A stretch of 64,000 nt of DNA, taken from the NCBI RefSeq assembly GCF_032118995.1, contig NC_092655.1, positions 11,275,917 to 11,339,916 of the forward strand. The letters run 5' to 3'. The stretch comes from Asterias amurensis. Its lineage: Eukaryota > Echinodermata > Asteroidea > Forcipulatida > Asteriidae. A model generated the notes under the pieces. It did no database searches. It had not been told where the DNA came from and was given only the letters and a program-made list of their open reading frames with translations. Position numbers and translations under genes: made by a program. Below are positions 23,791-35,232 of this stretch, in pieces; the first letter of the stretch is position 1; every line of letters begins with the position of its first letter.

Positions 23791-24456
23791 CAATTCTGCT
23801 GTTTTATGAACCAGGCTAAAGGCATAAGCAATATCAACCAAGCTGTTCCCACATCCTGTTCCCACATACCATAGAGGAAGGACAGAGAACATGTAGCATA
23901 GTGCACAAGTAAGAGATGATAATTAAGATAAGAAAACTGGTTGTAAGAAAATCTCAGTGGGGGTCAAGTGAATCTCACCACATGCACATTCAGTACAGTC
24001 CTTGCCCTATGGTACAGTGTACACACTAACAGTGATGCCTGGGGCAAACTCTACTCTGGCCCACACTACACTAGTTAATAGACATTAAAAAGCACGAGAA
24101 ACAGATAATATAAACATTAAATAAACCTAACAGCAACAAATAGTCCAAACTTCAACTTCAGTAAAATGTAAAGTTACAAAGTTGTTTGATGCACCCATGT
24201 CATGGGAAAAAGACAATCAAGAACTGGCTGTCTTGCTACACCTCGTACACTGTCTCCCCTATCACAAAATTTCTCTGCAAGCTACGTTTCGCTCTTCCTT
24301 TTCAACACAATTAATTGCATCTCAACATTATACAATGGATCTGGTTCATGAACCCACCTGTCCTCCTACTCATTGGCACAGCAGTTAACGGTTGTGTGGC
24401 TTCTGACTGGCACCCTCGAACAAAGATGTTGACAAAATAGGGACACCGCAAATATA
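23791..24456. other. No recognised gene
   Basis: Short frames only, no domain or splice-supported exon. Nothing further is seen. Confidence 0.5.
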
Positions 24457-24530
24457 GGGCTACGTAGCTCCATTGGTAGAGCGCCGGCACTTTAATCCAG
24501 AGGTCGTTGGTTTGAATCCCACTCTAGTCA
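24457..24530 (+). tRNA. tRNA-Lys-like pseudogene or tRNA-derived SINE head
   Basis: A D-arm (gctc...gagc with 'cattggta'), an anticodon-like loop with TTT and a T-arm ('gttgg tttgaat cccac') are in tRNA order, and the wording resembles animal tRNA-Lys. The acceptor ends (GGGCTAC and TCTAGTC) do not pair, the anticodon stem has mismatches and the base before the anticodon is C instead of T. It is therefore not a functional tRNA. Confidence 0.55.
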
Positions 24531-25780
24531 ATTCTTTGTTCAACCCCAAAATCATTTCAAAAATTTACCCTGTCAGTTTCCCTTGTAGTTTATATTGATA
24601 TCTGAAATATTTTTTCAATAACCAATCATCTTGGCAATTAAATATGAAGTTACACAAGATTACATGTATATGATTAAACGCAGTGTTAAAACTGTTAAGA
24701 ATTGTTACTTCTCTCATTGGAGGTTGGAGACTGAACTCCGAAGCATTGAGACCAAACGCGCCATTCCACAGCACTGGACAACAGACAACACTGAGTATGT
24801 GATTCATTACAATGCACCAAGGAAGAAACAACAGATTGCCACCATTTAAGAAGATGTGGACTTGTGCAGTTGAATATTCTTTCTTGTTGAATATGTCCAG
24901 GAAATACTCAGGTACCTACATGTATTATTATTTTACTCTTCCGTTATCGGGAAACAAGTATCAGTAAAATGCAGACACATCATACCTGTAAATTGTCATT
25001 GTTCCCAAGGACAAACAAGAGATAAAACAACATTTTCATCAAACTTAACATATCTTACAGAATACAACGCTTCCACAACAACACACAGAGAAGCTGTGGA
25101 TCTATCTCCTGAGGTGTACACTAATCTAACTCCCCCATTAGAGGGAATGAGTGTCCTATCTATCCATAAATAGATTAACATTTACTTCTGAAACTTTTAT
25201 GAAAACCAAGTAACGGCTGACATTTTGATCAAATGAGAAAACAGAAATCACAGAATTCAGGGGTCGATTTAACAAAAGAGTTATGACTATGTTCTAACTT
25301 AAAACTAAACCTAGAAGATATTAAAGCGTAAATGCAAGTCCTAAGTTAGGACGAACTAACTCGAGATAATAATAGTCTTACGCAAAACTCTGTGTGAAAG
25401 TTATTCACTGATCTTTGATTTACAGTGTTCATACACAAACAGTGTGTTAAAATGGCATTGAAAAGTTTCATAGGTTTCAAACAATTAAATTGATATGTTA
25501 CTACTCCATCCTCTACCCCAAAATCAGTGTTAACTGTAGTACAGTGTATATCACTCAAAAGTGTTGAACTCAGGGCTCATTACCACACCAACCATCACCA
25601 AGGCTCGTCCAAATCATTGTATTGTACACAGAAGTTGAGGACTCCCTATGATAACATACACACGCTACAAATGCGATACTAAACAAATTTGATCAGTTCG
25701 TTATGTCAATTCATTCGTCTAAATACTTCATTAACTTTGCTGGATCACCTGGTGATTCCTTCATTATCTAAGCAAAAGGC

Positions 25781-26345
25781 AGTAGACTTGCTAAACTTGT
25801 TTGATCGTTCAAACGAGGAAACTCTTTTTGTCAGGACAGAGATGCAACAAACTCTTTGAAGTTTGACGAGTCTCAACAATCAAAAGGGTTGTGTAGGCTA
25901 GTAGGGAGTAGATTAATTAAAAATAAATCACATTAAATCAGTAGACTTGCTAAACTTGTTTGATCGTTCAACCGAGGAAACTCTTTTTGTCAGGACAGAG
26001 ATGCAACAAACTCTCCAGTCAGTTTCTACAGACAATCAGACCTTCAAGTCTATTCTAAAACTTTTGAAGTCTGACAAGTCTCAACAATCAAAAGGGTTGT
26101 GTATGCTAGTAGGGAGTAGATTAATTAAAAATAAATCACATTAAATCAGTAGACTTGCTAAACTTGTTTGATCGTTCAACCGAGGAAACTCTTTTTGTCA
26201 GGACAGAGATGCAACAAACTCTCCAGTCAGTTTCTACAGACAATCAGACCTTCAAGTCTATTCTAAAACTTTTGAAGTTTGACGAGTCTCAACAATCAAA
26301 AGGGTTGTGTATGCTAGTAGGGAGTAGATTAATTGAAATTAAATT
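25781..26345 (+). repeat. 208-bp array 1 (3 units, first truncated)
   Basis: Units start at 25781, 25940 and 26148. The first lacks 49 bp present in all others ('aaactct|ttgaag' junction). Each full unit holds an open frame of about 65 codons ('DRSTEETLFVRTEMQQTLQS', 'TFKSILKLLK', 'GLCMLVGSRL') that ends in TAA at the unit border. The unit is 3 x 69 + 1 bases, so the frame moves by one at each border. No unit in this array has its own ATG at the start. Confidence 0.9.
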
Positions 26346-27653
26346 TTATTACTCCTAGCTTATTAGCAATTTTTCCAAACACATCATGACCCAGGAACTC
26401 CAACCTCGCTACCAGAGTGTGGTTTCCCTGCAATGGACAGCTATCCAAAAGACTGTTACACCACAGAGCAAAGTAATATTATATGTGATGCGATCTGGGA
26501 AAACCCGTTGGATGTCGCAGAACACGTACTGAAGATAATCAAAAATAGTTCCCACAACGATTTTTTACATTTTGTGTTTAAGCTCCTGTTTTGTTGATCA
26601 ATATCTAATTTAATATTTGGTAAAGTATCCAATAATATAATAAAAATTCCCCTGATTTACATGTATATGTCAAGTTGTAGTTTTACGGTGACAGTTTATT
26701 ACAAAAACTCCATTGTTTTATGTGTCTGCAAATTGTTCTAAGCCACTGCAGCGCCTGTGTACATGTACATTGTACAAATGTACAAGCACAGCAGATCATA
26801 CATGTAACTCTAGTTTGCTGTAGCGTACAGTTTGGCTATAAAAGATGAAGTTACACAAGATTATATGCTTAAATGCTGTGTTTAAACTGTTAAGAATTGT
26901 TACTTCTCTCATTGGAGGTTTGAGACTGAACTACGAAGCATTGAAACCAATCGTGCAATTCCACAGCGCTGGACAACAGACAACACTGAGTATGTGACTC
27001 ATTACAATGCAGCAAGGAAGCTGCCATGCATCAAACTTAACATGTCTTAGCACAAAGAAAAACATTATTCAACCTATTTTAAATTTTGGTGTTTAGTTTA
27101 ATCACATTTAGTTTCTATATTTCCCCTGTTTTAAAATATGTGGTTACAAGCAGGGTACACTTTGGGTAACTTTGCCTTAAACTAATGACAACAAATACCT
27201 GCTTGGTAGAGAGAGCTACTGATGGTATTGACAATAATTGAGAGAATTGGCTCCCTTTAAAATAATACAGTTTTAGTTAAAGATGTGTTTTTAACAGGAA
27301 CCCATTAGTTTGTATTTTGGCACCTTCAACAATCAGTTACATCTAACATACAGTGGTTTAAATTTGTCATTGACCGAGACAGACAAATCAAGGAAAAAAA
27401 GCTTTATACATGTACATACATGTATATGTAATGTATTTAATTTGCTTGCTCCGAGTTAGACATTTCACTTTATTTCCACAGACTGACAGGCTGTAGCTAC
27501 ACGTTTGAGCTAACAAGTAAAGAATACATGTGAAGAAGTCAGTTACAGAATACAACGCTAATTCGAGATAAGTAAAGTCTTACACACAACTCTGTGTGAA
27601 ACTTATCCTCTGATCTTGGATTTACAGTGTTCATACACAAACAGTACGTTAAC

Positions 27654-27905
27654 ATGGCAATGGAAAGTTTCATAGGTTTCAATCACATTAAATCGGTAGA
27701 CTTGCTAAACTTGTTTGATCGTTCAAACGAGGAAACTCTTTTTGTCAGGACAGAGATTCAACAAACTCTCCAGTCAGTTTCTACAGACAATCAGACCTTC
27801 AAGTCTATTCTAAAACTTTTGAAGTTTGACAAGTCTCAACAATCAAAAGGGTTGTGTATGCTAGTAGGGAGTAGATTAATTGAAATTAAATTTTATTACT
27901 CCTAG
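27654..27905 (+). CDS. 208-bp array 2 (one unit) as an 83-residue ORF
   Basis: ATG at 27654 ('ttaacATGG', good context) opens 'MAMESFIGFNHIKSVDLLNL' and runs through a single 208-bp unit to TAG after 'EIKFYYS'. Unlike the Q-flanked arrays, this S-T-flanked array supplies an ATG. No domain is recognised. Sister ORFs with the same leader begin at 31061 and 34076. It could be a real small protein, a pseudogene, or chance. Confidence 0.4.
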   Translation: MAMESFIGFNHIKSVDLLNLFDRSNEETLFVRTEIQQTLQSVSTDNQTFKSILKLLKFDKSQQSKGLCMLVGSRLIEIKFYYS

Positions 27906-29104
27906 CTTATTAGCATTTTTTCCAAACACATCATGGCCCAGGAACTCCAACCTCGCTACCAGAGTGTGGTTTCCCTGCAATGGACAGCTATCCAAAAGAC
28001 TGTTACACCACAGAGCAAAGTAATATTATATGTGATGCGATCTGGGAAAACCCGTTGGATATCGCAGAACACGTACTGAAGATAATCAAAAATAGTTCCC
28101 ACAACTATTATTTTTTACATTTTGAGTTTAAGCTCCTGTTTTGTTGATCAATATCTAATTTAATATTTGGTAAAGTATCCAATAATATAATAAAAATTCC
28201 CCTGATTTACATGTATATGTCAAGTTGTAGTTTTACGGTGACAGTTTATTACAAAAACTCCATTGTTTTATGTGTCTGCAAATTGTTTTATGTGTTACAT
28301 TATACCTGTAAATTGTCATTGTTCCCATGACAAACAAGAGATTAAACAACATTTTCATCAAACTTAACATATCTTACAGCATACAACGCTTCCACAACAA
28401 CACACAGAGAAGCTGTGGATCTATCTCCTGAGGTGTACACTAATCTAACTCCCCCATTAGAGGGAATGAGTATCCTATCTATCCATAAATAGATTAACAT
28501 TTACTTCTGAAACTTTTATGAAAACCAAGTAACGGCTGACATTTTGATCAAATGAGAAAACAGAAATCACAGAATTCAGGGGTCGATTTAACAAAAGAGT
28601 TATGACTATGTTCTAACTTAAAACTAAACCTAGAAGATATTAAAGCGTAAATGCAAGTCCTAAGTTAGGACGAACTAACTCGAGATAATAATAGTCTTAC
28701 GCAAAACTCTGTGTGAAAGTTATTCACTGATCTTTGATTTACAGTGTTCATACACAAACAGTGTGTTAACATGGCATTGAAAAGTTTTATAGGTTTCAAA
28801 CAATTAAATTGATATGTTACTACTCCATCCTCTACCCCAAAATCGGTGTTAACTGTAGTACAGTGTATATCACTCAAAAGTGTTGAACTCAGGGCTCATT
28901 ACCACACCAACCATCACCAAGGCTCGTCCAAATCATTGTATTGTACACAGAAGTTGAGGATTCCCTATGATAACATACACACACTACAAATGCGATACTA
29001 AACAAATTTGATAGATCAGTTCGTTATGTCAATTCATTCGTCTAAATACTTCATTAACTTTGCTGGATCACCCCGGTGATTCCTTCATTATCTAAGCAAA
29101 AGGC

Positions 29105-29729
29105 AGTAGACTTGCTAAACTTGTTTGATCGTTCAACCGAGGAAACTTTTTGTCAGGACAGAGATGCAACAAACTCTCCAGTCAGTTTCTACAGACAAAC
29201 AGACCTTCAAGTCTATTCTAAAACTTTTGAAGTTTGACAAGTCTCAACAATCAAAAGGGTTGTGTATGCTAGTAGGGAGTAGATTAATTGAAATTAAATC
29301 ACATTAAATCAGTAGCCTTGCTAAACTTGTTTGATCGTTCAAACGAGGAAATTCTTTTTGTCAGGACAGAGATGCAACAAACGCTCCAGTCAGTTTATAC
29401 AGACAAACAGACCTTACAAGTCTATTCTAATACTTTTGAAATTTGACAAGTCTCAACAATCAAAAGGGTTGTGTATGCTAGTAGGGAGTAGATTAATTGA
29501 AATTAAATCACATAAATCAGTAGACTTGCTAAACTTGTTTGATCGTTCAACCGTTGAAACTCTTTTTGTCAGGACAGAGATGCAACAAACTCTCCAGTCA
29601 GTTTCTACAGACGATCAGACCTTCAAGTCTATTCTAAAACTTTTGAAGTTTGACGAGTCTCAACAATCAAAAGGGTTGTGTATGCTAGTAGGGAGTAGAT
29701 TAATTGAAATTAAATTGTATTACTCCTAG
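29105..29729 (+). repeat. 208-bp array 3 (3 units)
   Basis: Units start at 29105, 29311 and 29519 (206 and 208 bp apart). Small indels in the first two units ('gaaactttttgtc', 'ccttacaagtc') shift their frames, so coding potential is only partly kept. The last unit continues to the TAG common to the other arrays. Confidence 0.9.
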
Positions 29730-31060
29730 CTTATTAGCATTTTTTCCAAACACATCATGGCCCAGGAACTCCAACCTCGCTACCAGAGTGTGGTTTCCCT
29801 GCAATGGACAGCTATCCAAAAGACTGTTACACCACAGAGCAAAGTAATATTATATGTGATGCGATCTGAGAAAACCCGTTGGATATCGCAGAACACGTAC
29901 TGAAGATAATCATAAATAGTTCCCACAACTATTATTTTTTACATTTTGAGTTTAAGCTCCTGTTTTGTTGATCAATATCTAATTTAATATTTGGTAAAGT
30001 ATCCAATAATATAATAAAAATTCCCCTGATTTACATGTATATGTCAAGTTGTAGTTTTACGGTGACAGTTTATTACAAAAACTCCATTGTTTTATGTGTC
30101 TGCAAATTGTTTTATGTGTCTGCAAATTGTTCTAAGCCACTGCAACGCCTGTGTACATGTACATTGTACAAATGTACAAGCACAGCAGATCATACATGTA
30201 ACTCTAGTTTGCTGTAGCGTACAGTTTGGCTATAAAAGATGAAGTTACACAAGATTATATGCTTAAATGCTGTGTTAAAACTGTTAAGAATTGTTACTTC
30301 TCTCATTGGAGGTTTGAGACTGAACTATGAAGCATTGAAACCAAACGTGCAATTCCACAGCGCTGGACAACAGACAAGACTGAGTATGTGACTCATTACA
30401 ATGCAGCAAGGAAGCTGCCATGCATCAAACTTAACATGTCTTAACACAAAGCAAAACATTATTCAACCTACTTTTAATTTTGGTGTTTAGTTTAATCACA
30501 TTTAGTTTCTATATTTCCCCTGTTTTAAAATATGTGGTTAAAAGCAGGGTACACTTTGGGTAACTTTGCCTTAAACTAATGACAACAAATACCTGCTTGG
30601 TAGAGAGAGCTACTGATGGTATTGACAATAATTGAGAGAATTGGCTCCCTTTAAACCAATACAGTTTTAGTTAAAGATGTTTTTTTAACGGAAACCCAAA
30701 AGTTTGTATTTTGGCACCTTCAACAATCAGTTACATCTAACATACAGTGGTTTAAATTTGTCATTGACCGAGACAGACAAATCAAGGAAAAAAAGCTTTA
30801 TACATGTACATACATGTATATGTAATGTATTTAATTTGCTTGCTCCGAGTTAGACATTTCACTTTATTTCCACAGACTGACAGGCTGTAGCTACACGTTT
30901 GAGCTAACAAGTAAAGAATACATTGAAAAAAAAAATGTGAAGAAGTCAGTTACAGAATACAACGCTAATTCGAGATAAGTAAAGTCTTACACACAACTCT
31001 GTGTGAAACTTATCCTCTGATCTTGGATTTACAGTGTTCATACACAAACAGTACGTTAAC

Positions 31061-32352
31061 ATGGCAATGGAAAGTTTCATAGGTTTCAATCACATTAAAT
31101 CGGTAGACTTGCTAAACTTGTTTGATCGTTCAAACGAGGAAACTCTTTTTGTCAGGACAGAGATGCAACAAACTCTCCAGTCAGTTTCTACAGACAATCA
31201 GACCTTCAAGTCTATTCTAAAACTTTTGAAGTCTGACAAGTCTCAACAATCAAAAGGGTTGTGTAGGCTAGTAGGGAGTAGATTAATTAAAAATAAATCA
31301 CATTAAATCAGTAGAATTGCTTAACTTGTTTGATCGTTCAACCGAGGAAACTCTTTTTGTCAGGACAGAGATGCAACAAACTCTCCAGTCAGTTTCTACA
31401 GACAATCAGACCTTCAAGTCTATTCTAAAACTTTTGAAGTTTGACGAGTCTCAACAATCAAAAGGGTTGTGTAGGCTAGTAGGGAGTAGATTAATTAAAA
31501 ATAAATCACATTAAATCAGTAGACTTGCTAAACTTGTTTGATCGTTCAACCGAGGAAACTCTTTTTGTCAGGACAGAGATGCAACAAACTCTCCAGTCAG
31601 TTTCTACAGACAATCAGACCTTCAAGTCTATTCTAAAACTTTTGAAGTTTGACGAGTCTCAACAATCAAAAGGGTTGTGTAGGCTAGTAGGGAGTAGATT
31701 AATTAAAAATAAATCACATTAAATCAGTAGACTTGCTAAACTTGTTTGATCGTTCAACCGAGGAAACTCTTTTTGTCAGGACAGAGATGCAACAAACTCT
31801 CCAGTCAGTTTCTACAGACAATCAGACCTTCAAGTCTATTCTAAAACTTTTGAAGTTTGACAAGTCTCAACAATCAAAAGGGTTGTGTATGCTAGTAGGG
31901 AGTAGATTAATTAAAAATAAATCACATTAAATCAGTAGCCTTGCTAAACTTGTTTGATCGTTCAACCGAGGAAGCTCTTTTTGTCAGGACAGAGATGCAA
32001 CAAACTCTCCAGTCAGTTTCAATAGACAATCAGACCTTCAAGTCTATTCTAAAACTTTTGAAGTTTGACGAGTCTCAACAATCAAAAGGGTTGTGTATGC
32101 TAGTAGGGAGTAGATTAATTGAAAGTAAATCACATTAAATCAGTAGACTTGCTAAACTTGTTTGATCGTTCAACCGAGGAAGCTCTTTTTGTCAGGACAG
32201 AGATGCAACAAACTCTCCAGTCAGTTTCTACAGACAATCAGACCTTCAAGTCTATTCTAATACTTTTGAAATTTGACGAGTCTCAACAATCAAAAGGGTT
32301 GTGTATGCTAGTAGGGAGTAGATTAATTGAAATTAAATTGTATTACTCCTAG
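31061..32352 (+). repeat. 208-bp array 4 (6 units)
   Basis: Units start at 31102, 31310, 31518, 31726, 31934 and 32142, exactly 208 bp apart. The first is preceded by the ATG leader at 31061 ('MAMESFIGFNHIKSV'). Units 1-5 each keep the 65-codon frame to TAA at the border, and unit 6 runs to TAG at 32350-32352. Differences between neighbours are only a few bases, mostly shared in patches (for example 'gtaggctag' against 'gtatgctag'), which fits unequal exchange or gene conversion. Confidence 0.9.
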
Positions 32353-32765
32353 CTTATTAGCATTTTTTCCAAACACATCATGGCCCAGGAACTCCAACCT
32401 CGCTACCAGAATGTGGTTTCCCTGCAATGGACAGCTATCCAAAAGACTGTTACACCACAGAGCAAAGTAATATTATATGTGATGCTCCTGTTTTGTTGAT
32501 CAATATCTAATTTAATATTTGGTAAAGTATCCAATAATATAATAAAAATTCCCCTGATTTACATGTATATGTCAAGTTGTAGTTTTACGGTGACAGTTTA
32601 TTACAAAAACTCCAATGTTTTATGTGTCTGCAAATTGTTTTATGTGTCTGCAAATTGTTCTAAGCCACTGCAGCGCCTATGTACATTTACATTGTACAAA
32701 TGTACAAGCACAGCAGATCATACATGTAACTCTAATTTGCTGTAGCGTACAGTTTGGCTATAAAA

Positions 32766-32972
32766 GATGAAGTTACACAAGATTATATGCTTAAATGCTG
32801 TGTTAAAACTGTTAAGAATTGTTACTTCTCTCATTGGAGGTTTGAGACTGAACTACGAAGCATTGAAACCAAACGTGCAATTCCACAGCGCTGGACAACA
32901 GACAACACTGAGTATGTGACTCATTACAATGCAGCAAGGAAGATGCCATGCATCAAACTTAACATGTCTTAG
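32766..32972 (+). CDS. Block A ORF (about 65 residues), unrecognised
   Basis: This copy and the one at 24631-24849 are open ('VKTVKNCYFSHWR', 'AIPQRWTTDNTEYVTHYNA'), while the copies at 26829 and 30222 carry one nonsense change each (TAA in 'tgtttaaactg'; 'CTATGA' in 'gaactatgaag'). The start is uncertain: the frame passes upstream through a TTG, and an internal ATG at 32786 is the first in the shared frame. A TATAAAAG (about 32759, also at 26838 and 30231) lies just before it. No family is recognised. Confidence 0.3.
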   Translation, partial: DEVTQDYMLKCCVKTVKNCYFSHWRFETELRSIETKRAIPQRWTTDNTEYVTHYNAARKMPCIKLNMS

Positions 32973-33368
32973 CACAAAGCAAAACATTATTAAAATCACA
33001 TTTAGTTTCTATATTTCCCCTGTTTTAAAATATGTGGTTAAAAGCAGGGTACACTTTGGGTAACTTTGCCTTAAACTAATAACAACAAACACCTGCTTGG
33101 TAGAGAGAGCTACTGATGGTATTGACAATAATTGTGAGAATTGGCTCCCTTTAAAATAATACAGTTTTAGTTAAAGATGTTTTTTTAACAGGAACCCAAA
33201 AGTTTGTATTTTGGCACCTTCAGCAATCAGTTACATCTACCATAAAGTGGTTTAAATTTGTCATTGACTGAGACAGACAAATCAAGGAAAAAAGCTATAT
33301 ACATACATGTATATGTAATGTATTTTATATTGCTTGCTCCGAGTTAGACATTTCACTTTATTTCCACA

Positions 33369-33888
33369 TGTGACAGGTGAAACCTGTCATGGTTTTGTTT
33401 TCTCTGCTTAATTGGTTAATTTCCTTTGATTTTAACAAAGAGGTGATCCCCATGGTTTTACTCTATTGTGTATATTTACTTCGTCCAGTACACTGTATAT
33501 TGCATCTGTGGGAATGTTCTTCTGTTCTTCAGCCAATCTTAATCTTAATCTTTGCACCCCATGGTCATTGTTTATTGGGACCTGAAACCACAAGAAGCAC
33601 TAGTCTCATTTGCATACTCCTTGTATTGATAGTTGTTTCATGTTTATTCATTAGCTTAGTCATAGCCCAGGAATGCAGTACACTGGTTCCTGTGGGTCTT
33701 TTTTCATAATCTTAATTCAGTTGTTTATAAGACACCATTCTGTAAGGAGCAGTTTTTATAGAGATAGTTTTGTACAGCGCTGGCTGCGCACGGTTTCCAC
33801 TGTTGGAAAATAAAACACATTATCTTCATCACAATGATGTTTCCAGACTTGATAAAGAACTCTCTGTGTCACATTTCTCGGTGTCACA
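33369..33888 (+). mobile_element. Solo-LTR-like insertion, 520 bp
   Basis: It starts TGTGACAGG and ends GGTGTCACA, and is flanked by CACA on both sides (33365-33368, 33889-33892). The sister copies at 27480 and 30870 have the undivided site 'tttccacagactgacaggct'. A TATA-like 'ttttatagag' (about 33755) and AATAAA (33809-33814) precede about 75 bp to the end, as in the U3-R-U5 of LTRs. TG...CA ends, a 4-bp target duplication and these signals favour a solo LTR (Ty3/Gypsy-like). A non-autonomous DNA element with short terminal inverted repeats (TGTGACA/TGTCACA) is the alternative. The 110-codon frame inside has no recognised domain. Confidence 0.75.
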
Positions 33889-34075
33889 CACAGATTGACA
33901 GGCTGTAGCTACACGTTTGAGCTAACAAGTAAAGAATACATTTAAAAAAATGTGAAGAAGTCAGTTACAGAATACAACGCTAATTCGAGATAAGTAAATT
34001 CTTACACACAGCTCTGTGTGAAACTTATCCTCTGATCTTGGATTTATAGTGTTCATACACAAACAGTACGTTAAC

Positions 34076-34501
34076 ATGGCAATGGAAAGTTTCATAGGTT
34101 TCAATCACATTAAATCAGTAGACTTGCTACACTTGTTTGATCGTTCAAACGAGGAAACTCTTTTTGTCAGGACAGAGATGCAACAAACTCTCCAGTCAGT
34201 TTCTACAGACAATCAGACCTTCAAGTCTATTCTAATACTTCTGAAGTTTGAAGAGTCTCAACGATCCAAATGGTTGTGTATGCTAGTAGGGAGTAGATTA
34301 ATTGAAATTAAATCACATTACTCCAAGCTTATTAGTATTTCTTCCAAATACATCATGGCCCAAGAACTCCAACCTTGCTACCAGAGTGTGGTTTCCCTGC
34401 AATGGACAGCTATCCAAAAGACTGTTACACCACAGAGCAAAGTAACATCATATGTGATGCGATCTGGGAAAACCTGTTGCATGTCGCAGAACACGTACTG
34501 A
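34076..34501 (+). CDS. Longest form of the 208-bp-unit ORF, 141 residues
   Basis: Only here does the frame run from the ATG leader through a single 208-bp unit and on into block R without a stop: 'MAMESFIGFNHIKSVDLLHL', 'TEMQQTLQSVSTDNQTFKSI', 'MAQELQPCYQSVVSLQWTAI', then TGA. In the other copies the junction carries TAG, leaving the 'MAQELQPRYQ' part as a separate 48-residue frame with its own ATG. An AATAAA lies about 100 bp downstream (34603). No homologue or domain is recognised, and there is no signal peptide or membrane helix. It is possibly the ancestral arrangement from which the arrays grew. Confidence 0.4.
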   Translation: MAMESFIGFNHIKSVDLLHLFDRSNEETLFVRTEMQQTLQSVSTDNQTFKSILILLKFEESQRSKWLCMLVGSRLIEIKSHYSKLISISSKYIMAQELQPCYQSVVSLQWTAIQKTVTPQSKVTSYVMRSGKTCCMSQNTY

Positions 34502-34849
34502 AGATAATCAAAGATAGTCCCCACAACTATTATTTTTTACATTTAGAGTTTTAGCTCCTGTTTTGTTGATCAATATCTAGTTTAACATTTGGTAAAGTAT
34601 CCAATAAAAATTCCCATGATTTATATGTCAAGTTGTAGTTTTACGGTGACAGGTTATTAACACAAATCCATTGTTTTATGTGTCCACCATATTGATTGCT
34701 GTCACGTACAGGGCCAATTCACACATCAAAATCAAGCGTAAACACTGTTCACAGTGTTATATAGGAGGAAATCTAATTTAGCGCCCTCGCTCGGTCATAG
34801 TTTGCCAACAACACCAAAGCGTGGAACAACACTCTGTGAAGTCAGCGAA

Positions 34850-34880
34850 GCTTCTTGGATATTTTGAGGGAGGCCAAGAT
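34850..34880 (+). other. Probable 5' non-coding exon of the BEN gene
   Basis: 'gaggccaagATGACAG|gtttgt' gives a short ATG frame ending at a donor-like site 350 bp before the first coding exon. Read through the splice, it would give a different frame from the BEN ORF, so it is more likely leader sequence. Weak evidence. Confidence 0.3.
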
Positions 34881-35232
34881 GACAGGTTTGTATTTGTTTC
34901 AATCTTCATTAATATTAATACTTTTGTAACCATGGATTCCCCCATGGCCGGTTGGTCACTTTACTACCTGGGGAATTAGCTCACAATAGTGGTATGGGCC
35001 GTCTTCCGGGTATCCCTTAAGACCAGAGAAGCTGTGACTGAGTACGTCTTCTTCGTTAAAAAACAGGGTGTACGAAATGTGTAAGACATTAAATAAAAAA
35101 AGAAACAGATGCATGAAAAAGGAACAGATGCTGTAGAAAGCCTCCCTTTGCGTCGAAGAAACTAACAGACAAAAGAAAATATCTATTTCACTGTTTTAAA
35201 GTGTGTATATTTTTTTCAAACATAGGTTCAGT

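Larger units (their letters stand above)
24640..34690. repeat. Nested tandem-duplication complex (about 10 kb)
   Basis: The region is built from a few blocks that recur in the same orientation. Block A ('tgttacttctctcattggag') is at 24700, 26900, 30290 and 32820. Block Q (24980-25780) recurs at 28300-29104, with single-base changes. Block S-T ('tgacaggctgtagctacacg' to 'gtacgttaacatggcaatgg') occurs at 27480, 30880 and 33893. Block R ('aggaactccaacctcgctac' to 'gtcaagttgtagttttacgg') occurs five times. Five arrays of a 208-bp unit sit between Q or T and R. Offsets between large copies are about 3.3, 3.4 and 3.0 kb. S blocks carry a decayed copy of the short dispersed repeat ('gagaattggctccctttaaa'). 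Identity is high, so the duplications are recent. Confidence 0.9.

Noticed and set aside
25781..32352. CRISPR array
   Set aside because: The direct repeats are 208 bp long, contiguous without unique spacers, and the sequence is clearly eukaryotic.
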